Below, in pieces: positions 45,899 through 54,659 of a stretch of 64,000 bases of DNA (its first letter is position 1; every line of letters starts with the position of its first letter). Both the position numbers and the translations under genes were made by a program. Source of the DNA: Undaria pinnatifida (Eukaryota > Sar > Phaeophyceae > Laminariales > Alariaceae); the NCBI GenBank assembly GCA_012845835.1, contig JABAKD010000028.1, positions 13,858,648 through 13,922,647 on the forward strand, in the 5' to 3' direction. The notes beneath the pieces were generated by a model. The model saw nothing but the letters and a program-made list of their open reading frames with translations. It searched no databases and was not told the DNA's origin.

Positions 45899-47879
45899 TT
45901 GATATGCTATTGTGGCAGCGTTCTTCCGGTCTCTCCGATTTTTTTTTTCGTAGCGATTTTGCTTTTGCTTTCCATCGAGCCCACCACCCCTGTTCCTTCT
46001 CGGGTGGCTTCTCAATGGAGGGAGCGCCCTTCCTCCTACAACGGTGACCACAACAGCAGTGAGATGGCAGGGGCCCCTCCTGTTGGTCGCCGCGCACGTA
46101 CCACACGGACGACACCTTCCAAGTACGTGCGGACGACACTGCTCTGCGGAGCACACTCCTCGTCTCGAATTTTGTTCCCTCCTGTTGGTTGCTGGGCACG
46201 CACCACACAGAGGACACTTTCCGAGTACGGGCGGACGACACTGCTCTTCGGAGCACACCCCTCGTCCCGGCCTTTGGCCGCATCAGTTCACCGCCAGCTG
46301 GTCATAGACCACTCCGCAGTGGAACTGCCCGAGCCCCACCCATCAGACTTGTTTGCTCCGCGCTCTGCCAGCATGTTGCACAGCACATATCCGCGAGTTG
46401 CCAGCACAAGCCCCAAGATCGGCCATCGACTCGTACTTTTTTTTCGCGCTTTGGGGCTCGGAGGCATATGCACGACATGCCACGGACAAGCATACTGGAA
46501 TCAACCCTTCGAATGACATTCGAAGGGGACTTCGCTCGCTGAGAGAGCCCATCGCCCAGCACATCCTTGCTGTCGGTGCCAGACCGTCCTTCGCGGAACC
46601 CCCTTGGACTACGGGCACCGTGCTCTAGGAGCTCATGTCGGGGCTCCTTCCTTGTGATCTACCTGGGAAGAAACAGGCGGTGCTCGTGGAATGTTTGGGC
46701 TTTTTCGTTTGGCGAATTTTCCAGTACACGCGTTATCGTATGGGTTTCAGTACATACGTCGATCATTCTTGTGCGTCGAACAAGCAGCTGCCCCCTTTCT
46801 GCCGAAATTAGTACAAGCTACGAATTTGACGCACCTCGGACCCCTCTCCGATCTTTCTCGATCAACAGCGTTCCACTACTGCTGTCCGTCGCGTAGCTTC
46901 AACCACCATCATTTTTGCAGAGGTGCCAACTACAGTGCAGCACAATGGGCTCGCTGTCAATGCCTGCCATATACCGCCGGATTCTCTGCTGTAGAAGTCA
47001 CTGTACAGCAGCCAAGCCGCCTACTTTGCTCCTGCTTATACACCACATAGCTCGACCCTTCACTGCCCCAGCGTCCACAGTTACAGCACCGCAGCTCTGA
47101 CACCCCCCACTGCTGTGCGAGTGCTCCTTGCAAGTTCGATTCGAGAGTTTTTTTTTTCGTCCTGGCCCCTCCGTGACTAGAACTTGAACCTAGTGAACGC
47201 TGAAACTCTGTGCTGGCTTTTTGGGCAAGGCTGTTGGTGTGTGCGATGCCCTATATTCTCCCATTCATGGGTACGCGGGGACTATAATACCACTTTCTGT
47301 GTATGCACAGCTGTGACCGTGCGGCACTCCGCACTGCTGTCAACGTAACTGTCCCTTTATCGGTGGGAGTGGGTACGGATTGTTTTTTTCAGCTGTCCGG
47401 GCGTTAGGCCGCCTTTCTGCCGGTACATGTGCTGCCCTTCACGATATTGCTAGGGTCTACGCTGGAATTTTTTTTTCTTCTTCTCTGCACATGTTCGGAC
47501 AGCTACTGCCCGTTACAGAGCGCTTACTACACAGTTCGCGGAGATACTGCGCTTCACAGTTTTTATTAGTGCAGTGGAGAACAGCCCGTTTAATGCGGTA
47601 CCTTTGGGGGGTACACAGCCTTTCTATTCGACTGTGGGCGTGCACATTTTTCTACAGCTGGTGTTGGTACTACACTACCCATCTTGGTGCGGTTGAAATT
47701 GCCGTTACCTGTGAACACAGCAGTGATACTGCAGCAATCAGCATTACTGTAGGCGCGACCGTCCCCCTTCAGTGCGGTCGGGGGAAACTACTTTGTTTGG
47801 GGGGGTTATACTGCCCGTTTGTTTTAATATACGGTTGGTGCGCGAACGTATACTGTCCTACCCCCCACTACACTACTGT
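45899..47879 (+). other. Leader region of the LTR element, upstream of the 84-bp repeats
   Basis: Contains a 102-bp direct duplication (CCTGTTGGTCGCCGCGCACG at 46079 and 46181). Several long but overlapping frames on both strands, including 45671-46516, show no domain and one runs in from the LTR. I take it as non-coding or degenerate. Confidence 0.5.
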
Positions 47880-48545
47880 GGGGGCAGATGCTGCCCATTT
47901 TTATACGGTTGGCTGCGCGATCCTTCACTGTGCTCCCCCCCTACACTGCACCTAGGGTAAATGCTGCCCGTTTTGTTGCGACGAGTGTCAGCGCGTTGGG
48001 TGACCTTTCACTGTGCTCCCCCCCCTACACTACACCTAGGGTACATGCTGCCCGTTTTGGTGCGATGAGTGTCAGCGTGTTGGGCGATCTTACACTGTGC
48101 TTCCACCCCTACACTACACCTAGGTTAAATGCTGCCCGTTTTGGTGCGATGAGTGTCAGCGTGTTGGGCGATCTTACACTGTGCTTCCACCCCTACACTA
48201 CACCTAGGTTAAATGCTGCCTGTTTTGGTGCGACGAGTGTCAGCGTGTTGGGTGACCTTTCACTGTGCTCCCCCCCTACACTACACCTAGGGTAAATGCT
48301 GCCCGTTTTGGTGCGCTGAGTGTCAGCGTGTTGGGCGATCTTACACTGTGCTCCACCCCTACACTACACCTAGGTTAAATGCTGCCTGTTTTGGTGCGAT
48401 GAGCGTCGGCGTGTTAGGCGAACCTTTTTTGTGATAACCCCTACACTACACCTAGGGTAAATGCTGCCTGTTTTGGTCCGATGAGCGTGGGCGTTTTGGG
48501 CGACGCTTTCCTGTGCTACCTCCCCCCGCCTAGGTCGAATGATGC
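47880..48545 (+). repeat. 84-bp minisatellite in the LTR element leader
   Basis: The word ATGCTGCCCG/ATGCTGCCTG occurs at 47961, 48045, 48129, 48213, 48296, 48379 and 48461, and a variant at 48542. The period is 84, then 83, 83, 82 and 81 bp. Because 84 is 28 codons, one frame stays open through the first five units (47888-48295), reading a 28-residue repeat with SVSVLGDL. Length drift in the C-runs then breaks it. Confidence 0.9.
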
Positions 48546-48930
48546 CTGTTTAAGTGCGATGGCTGCAGACGTACCCTTACTGTGTTGCACCCCCTGCACT
48601 ACGGTTAGGGTCAGTGCTGCCCAGTTTTGGCTCCTTGTACTGCGGTTCGTGCGGGCGTTACCCATATACCCTACGGTCAGACTGGGCGCTGCTCTTATGT
48701 TGCGGTCATGATGATTGGTACCTTGTTACTGCTGTACTCCTCTTATACGGCTAGTTGACGTGGCTGCTACCATCACTAAGGCTGGACGGCGTTAAGGCCC
48801 ATATTATTGCTGTTTGCTGAAACACAGATATACCGCTCCTTGGAGCAGGAACACCACAACAATTTATCTGTCTCCATAGCTTCTTCACGCGTCGTTCCTA
48901 TCCCCCCCCCCTTCACTACACCTAGGCACC

Positions 48931-50991
48931 ATGTCCACCAGTGACGATGGGGGCTACTCGGGGCTGGCTGAGGTCATCCACGCACCCCAACCTGGATGCC
49001 CACGAGACAGGGAGAGCTCGCTCGAGATGCCGCGACTCGAGACGGGGGGAACCACCGGTGGCGGGTTCCGGTGACGAGATAGAAGACGGAGCACCATACC
49101 TCCACCCGTTTCCACCAACCAAGCGGGTCGATTCGCTGGTTCGCGCTGAGAAGAAGACGGATCAACCCCCACCGGAATCGGGGGCGTCTCGACGCCAGCT
49201 CTCGCCAGCCCCGGGGGAGCGCCACCAGCTGCCCCCCCCGCGCTCGACAGGGCACCACCGCCGCCACCTGGGCTCTCCGCGCTCGACAGAGCGCCACCCC
49301 CAGAGCTCCCGGGACCGGGGCGCCCATGCCGCCCCCTTGGACTTGGCATACGCGGCGGCGCGGGCCAGCGGGCGCTCGACGACGCCAACCAGACGATAGC
49401 ACGCCGACGTCGGTTTGACGAAGATATCGAGCAGGCGAAGACCGCTTCGCGGGAGTCGTCAGTTGCGTCGGCTGCGGCGGGAGCTACCGCGGCCCCCTTG
49501 CCTTCGTCGCGCCCGCAGGGTGTCGCATCCCAGCGACCACGACCCGGGAACGACGCCTTCTTCAAGGGCATCGTCGCGTGCATGGCGTCTGCACCGCGGG
49601 TAGACTTCTCCTCAGCGTTGGCGACCCGCGGTGGTGGAAACGGCCTACGCCCTCCTCCCGTCAGAGAGGCCGGCGTCGCGGCAAGCGGACGTCCTCAATG
49701 GAAGCGGCCTGGGCTCGCGTGGATTGTACGCCCTATGCTAGACAGACGAGAGCCACCCCGACCCTTGCCCTCGTCAAGGCCCTGCTGATAGCCCACGACG
49801 AGGACCCCGACTCTGTCTTTTGGCCGGACCCCGGAGGAAGAGTTGGCAGAACGAAACCGGGGAAAATGTCGCAAAAGTCGCGACCGCGGGGACCGCAACC
49901 GTGGAGGTGGCGGCAAAAATGGTGGGGGTGGCGACCACCACCACCGCCGCGGGGGTGACAGCGCATCGGGTGCTGGTGTGCCTGAGGGCGCCGCCGAGGG
50001 GGCAACTTTGGTCCAACAACCGGGGCAGTTGGCCGCAGCTCGGGCAAAGGAATGGCGCGAGAGGACGTTCAGCGTGGGACGGCTCGTCAACCTCCTCCCG
50101 CTCGTCTTCGTCCTCGAGCACGGACCACAGCGAGGTGGTCGTGGTAGCAGGCAAAACGTGTCAAGAGCCATGGCAGGAGGAGCATCTTCCTGAGGCTTTC
50201 ACCCTCCTGTTGCGTCTGCTGATCACGCACTTCGACGGGGTCGACACGGAGAAGGGCTACACTAAGTTGCATACTTTTGGAATGTGTAACGGCATGCCTT
50301 TTTCTGATTTCAGTGGAGTTTCGCGTACTTATGCCGACCGCTACGCGGAGTGAGAGTGTTTTGTCTACGGGAACGGATGTGGTGTTGGAGGTGGTTCGGG
50401 TGGCGGCGAATGAGCAATTTCCGGCTCTCCTGCCTGCGTTGTACCCTGGTTCGAAGGCAACAAACCCGCGGCCATACGCGTCGTTGGATGCTATGTGGCG
50501 GTCTTTGAGTGACCAATAAGACACCTGCCGTCAACGGCGAAACATTTTTTTCTCTCCCTGTTTCTTCGACGGGAGCGCGGTCATACGCCCTGTCGGGGCC
50601 CCGGCCCGCAGATCACGGGCGCGGCCAGGGCCGAGTGTCGTCCCAGTCGCTTTCGTGGCAGACGGGATCGAGCCATCATTCAACTGTCATGCCCATCGAT
50701 GATTCATCTGACCCTTGGCTTGACCACACATCGAACTGCTGGCCACTAGAAGAGCATCATTATGCAGAAGGTTTCGCCGTTAAGGCCTCGTTTAAGATAG
50801 GCGACCCTCCCCTTTGGAGCGGCCTCCTTTCACCTCGGGCTGATGCCCTCCGAGAAAACCGGGGGCTTTGCCTCAACTGCCACGAAGACAGCCATTTCTT
50901 CAAGCATTGTAGGCATCCTTTCATTACTGCGAGTGGCTGCTTGTACCCTGAACTAGGCCAACTTGGCGACGATGACGCACACCGACGTTGA
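48931..50991 (+). pseudogene. Ty3/gypsy gag, frameshifted, with CCHC zinc knuckle
   Basis: An ATG at 48931 in a CACCATG context opens a 47-codon frame that stops at 49072. Protein-like sequence then continues in other plus frames: a Pro/Arg-rich region, then a segment with LALVKALLIAHDEDPDSVFW near 49760-49822. A capsid-like part follows (HFDGVDTEKGYTKLHTFGM to about 50520, crossing a stop near 50518). A frame at 50509-50991 ends with the zinc knuckle CLNCHEDSHFFKHC (50869-50910), pattern C-x2-C-x4-H-x4-C. Such knuckles bind the RNA genome in Gag. At least three frameshifts or stops make it non-functional. Confidence 0.7.
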
Positions 50992-52259
50992 CAAACACGC
51001 ATGGTCTGCCTCCGCCGAGACGACAAATCTTTTCGCCCGAACAACCACACGAAAAATCGTCGCCATCTTTCAGGATCAGGGCCAGGTAAACTGTCACAAC
51101 GATACCACATACACGTCGGATCACCATGTGGGTATCCAGAGCTCGCCCGCCTCTTCTGCCCCCGCTCCTGCTCCTCGAATGCGTTTTGGAGCCGCCCACA
51201 ACCCGGGCGAAAATAAATTTGCGCGCCAACCTGGCACACTCCGTAACGGCAATCGACAGCTCGACGGCGGTACGGCACCGTCGACAACACTGTCGGGGGG
51301 GTACCTATTTCGTTTTCAGAAGATGCTCGTGTTCTGTTGCTAGCCTGTCCAGTAACGCAGCACAGATTGCTTCTGTCAAGAGCCCACGGGCTCCTACGCC
51401 ATCTGCGGACGATTCTCACGGCGTAGTACCGGCGGCGGGAACTAGCGCTTCAAGCGTGGTTTCCTCCAGCCAGGTAATTTTTTTCTTTTCTTTCTTTTTT
51501 GACGGCGAGAGCGCACGCTTTCAGCGACGTTCCCCTCGGTCATGGTCTGAGTTCGGCAACGGGAACCGCGCTTCCGGCGCCGTACCCCTCAGCCGCGGCA
51601 TAAACTCAGCAATGGGGGTACGCGCTCCAAACGCCGCCCCCGTCAACCATGGCACGGGAGCCTGCGCTTTGCGCGCTCCCCCCCCAGGCACGCGCCGCGC
51701 AACAATATAGCTGCGGTGACGGCGCGTCGCCTTTTTACGCGTATGTGTTCATCCCCCCCTCTCCCTGACCAGGCGGTGGCGGTCGGTTTGAGGTGTGGGA
51801 CGGTCGACCCTCGAAACACTTTTTCTGATCACGAGGTGGCGGTCGATTGGAGGTGTGGGAAGGCCAACACTAAAACACCGAGATCTTTTGCGAGGCTCGA
51901 TCCGGTGTTTGCTCGCGATAACAGCGGGCGCTCTGTCCTTTTTTCCATCAAGGAGGAGTCGACAAGATTAGCTACCTTGTCTCCCTTCTTCACGAGACCT
52001 AACGGAAGAGAGCCTCCTCGGGTAAAAATATTATTGCCTTGCCCGAGCCCCGCTCCAGAAGACGCCCACAGGGTTTACGGACCCTGCTTCGTCTTTAAAC
52101 ACGCTAACCCACGTGTTTCAGGCTACGTGTGCCCCAGTGGCACAGGAAAAAGATCCGACACTGCGCGACGGGCCAGTGGTGACTCCACGGCCTCCAGCCT
52201 GATCAGCTGGACGCTATTCCCGTAAATTTACGGAAGAATCGCGCCTCTCGTCAAGCAGA
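50992..52259 (+). other. Gag-downstream region of the LTR element, degenerate
   Basis: GC-rich with several overlapping frames (50963-51343, 51126-51710, 51716-52225). None has a recognised protease (no DTGA/DSGA-type motif) or RT motif. A diverged direct repeat of GAGGTGGCGGTCG-like segments lies at 51772 and 51833. Confidence 0.45.
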
Positions 52260-52890
52260 AACAGCTCAGAGCCCCTGCCCCTTCGGGCGCAGTTAGAGCA
52301 GTTTTCTTGCGATTATACGCCAAAAAGCGAAGAGGCCACGACGCGAGAAACCGTGGGTTCGGACTCGCGTCGTGCTCCCGAGGCCTGGTGTTCCTGAGGG
52401 GGACACTACAGGCCCAAAGAGCCGAGGACTGGTGTTCCCAGAGGGGGACATTGCAGACCCAAATGCCCAACGAGGCTACCGACGGGTTGGCACCGTCGGT
52501 GTTGGACTCTTTTTCGGGTGCAGCGAGGGCGGCTTTTTACGAGTTTCCGCCAGCGAGTGAAGAGGACCCGAGGCGAGAAACCCCAGGTTCGGACTCGCAT
52601 CTTGCTCCTGAGGCCTGGTGCTCCCGCAAGGGGACACTACAGGCCCAAAGAGCCGAGGACAGATGCAGACCCACAAATGTCCAACGAGGCTGCCGACGGG
52701 TTGGCACCGTCGGTTTTGGCCATTTTTCGGGCGCAGTTAGAGCGTATTCTCGCGCTTTTCCGCCAACGAGCGAAAAAAAGACCCGAGGCGAAATACCACG
52801 GGTTCGTATTCGCGTCGTGCTCCCGAGGCCTAATGTTCCTGGACGGGGACATTGCAGGCCCAAATTTCAACACGGACTTTGACCCTTCTC
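52260..52890 (+). repeat. Three-copy repeat upstream of NADAR, about 212-237 bp
   Basis: GGGCGCAGTTAGAGC or its variant lies near 52279, 52516 and 52728. Each copy is followed by a GAGGCGAGAAACC-like segment, CTCGCGTCGTGCTCCCGAGG, and a GGGGACATTGCAGGCCC-like segment. The third copy leads straight into the NADAR frame, so the repeat probably encoded the N-terminal extension of that protein. Confidence 0.75.
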
Positions 52891-53385
52891 TCGAATACTC
52901 CACAGCCAAAGTGGTGTTATTCTGGCAGCCCCCATCCTATTTCCCACCGTGGTCTCCTTCGTCGTTTGCCGTGGACGAAGTACCATATTCTTGCGCGGAG
53001 CAGTACATGATGGCCGAAAAGACCAAGTTTTTGCAAGACCATCGAGCAGTGGGGCTCATTATGTCGTCGCCTCGTCCAAGCACACGCAAACGCATCGGTC
53101 GAGGCGTGCGGAACTTTGACTCCGCTGTTGGGGACAGGGAGAAGCAAAACGCCGTGTCACCTGGCACCTACGCCAAATTCACGCAGAATCCAGCCATAAA
53201 AATATCACCTTTTGAGCTCTGACAACAAGCTTCTGGCTGTATCCAGCCCTCTGAACCCATTGTGGGGCATTGGCCTCCGGGCGGATGGTCCCAGGGCCAA
53301 CAACCCATGCCAGGGGAGAGGAAACACTTGCTCGGTGAGGCACTTTCTGCCGTTCGCGCAGCTATTTGCGACAATGAGACCGGGT
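52518..53385 (+). pseudogene. NADAR-domain protein within the LTR element
   Basis: Frame 52518-53222 carries the NADAR fold from residue about 131 (52905). VVLFWQPPSYFPPWSPSSF is followed by the hallmark VPYSCAEQYMMAEK (about 52977-53020), then GRGVRNFD and AKFTQNP. It stops at 53222, but the expected C-terminal motif LNPLWGIGLRADGPRA continues in another frame (about 53250-53305), and HLLGEALSAVRAAI in a third (about 53325-53370). So the whole domain is present with two frameshifts. NADAR/YbiA proteins act on NAD- or ADP-ribose-related and riboflavin-pathway metabolites; the substrate here is unknown. It lies between gag and the pol remnants. Confidence in the fold is high and in function low. 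Confidence 0.88.
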
Positions 53386-53744
53386 CGGCGCATCCGGCCT
53401 CCCCTAGTCGGTTCCGCACCTGCACTGCGAGTGCAAGAACCAAGAAATCTCGTCCGCGCCGCAACCGGACCGTTCAGAGCGGCCAGCGCTCGCAAAGCTC
53501 CCCCTTCGGCGTTTCCGACCTATTTCTCGGGCGCGTTGGCCAATGAAAAGCCGTGAAGTTGTGGAGATAGCTCCTAGCGTCGACCCTGACCTTGCGATGT
53601 CAGAACACTGCCCCTGTTTCGTCGAGGGTACCGTGACGCTGGACGACGTTTTGTTCACTATGAAAATCGCGTATATCAGTCGAGCACGACTCGGAGAGGC
53701 ACTGGACTCCTATAGATTTGGGGACCGGCAGCATTGCTTGGGTT
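53386..53744 (+). other. Deletion junction region between NADAR and RNase H
   Basis: A frame at 53543-53809 runs MKSREVVEIAPSVDP and then into the RNase H tail. No protease or RT motif lies here, and only about 360 bp separates NADAR from RNase H. A Ty3 protease plus RT plus RNase H start would need more than about 1.5 kb, so an internal deletion is inferred. Confidence 0.5.
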
Positions 53745-53975
53745 CCCAAACGCCTCCGAGGATACTGAGGGGAACAAAGTTCCGCATATCCTCCGGCCAC
53801 AAGACATAGGAGAGCATTGGCAAAGTGGGGACCCTCAATGCACGAGTCCAGCGGTAGCTTGAGTTCGTCACCGCGTTCGATTGTACATTCGAGTACCGCA
53901 AAGGCAGCGCCAAGGGCATCGCCGATTTTTCCGGCCCGTTTTCCAGAGCCCGCTACGGAGTACGACCGCAGTGGC
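53745..53975 (+). pseudogene. C-terminal tail of Ty3/gypsy RNase H
   Basis: KFRISSGHKT, then ESIGKVG and NARVQR, then LEFVTAFDCTFEYRKGSAKGIADF match the end of Ty3 RNase H (normally TDHK...NxRxxRW...F...I.Y..G..N..AD.LSR). Stops replace residues in HKT*ES and QR*LE. Gly replaces the usual Asp of the DHK motif. A frameshift follows ADF. Confidence 0.7.
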
Positions 53976-54659
53976 TTGAAAAAAATTCAACCTCGTGGGG
54001 TTGACAAGCCCCAACCCCGTTGGAGATAGCGGTATCTACCTCCTACGGACCCGCGGGCTGCGCGCTCCCTCCTCGCCGATCCCAGGAGTCGGTTCGGGTG
54101 GACTCGCGCCCCTCGCCAAAAGGACGGCCTTGGGTGGGCTCGTGCCCCACACCGAAAGCATTGCTTTGGGTGGACTCGAATCCCTCGCCGAAAGCACTGT
54201 CTTGGGTGGGCTCGTGCCCCGACTGAACATGCTGCCTTGGGTGGGCTCCCTCTCACCTCTACCGCGTTTCACGATTTTCGCACACACGAGCCACGTATAA
54301 GGATTGACGGCCTTTCTGTTTCCCCGGGGAGATTCGTCGCTCGTGTTTCTGCCTCCGTCGCCACTACCGAAGGCTGTACCGGCCGCGGGTCGATTTCACC
54401 TGCCGCCGACACTGTTTTCGCTTCGGTTTTTGCCATCCCCATCGAGGGCGGCACGGGCTCCGCAGAAGCCCTGGCTGCAGCGACGCCCATCGCACAGCCG
54501 ACTTATCTATCCCGGAGTTCTTTACAGGAGACAGCCCTCGCCGCGACCACCGGTTCGACTGTGTCCGTCTCCGCCATGCTTGGCACTCCAGCCCCTCCGT
54601 TGTCGACGACGCGCCGACGAACAGCGACAACAACGGGTAATGCACCCCCGCTGTAGATT
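53976..54659 (+). repeat. RNase H-integrase spacer with 48-bp minisatellite
   Basis: GGTGGGCTCGTGCCCC and GGTGGACTCGAATCCC variants recur every 48 bp at about 54095-54245 (four units), each with a GCCGAAAGCA-like linker. The 16-codon period leaves the frames open. After that, a GC-rich spacer to 54660 shows no domain. Confidence 0.75.

Noticed and set aside
45671-46516. 281-codon frame starting inside the 5' LTR
   Set aside because: Crosses the LTR, PBS and a 102-bp duplication, has no domain, and competes with opposite-strand frames of similar length.
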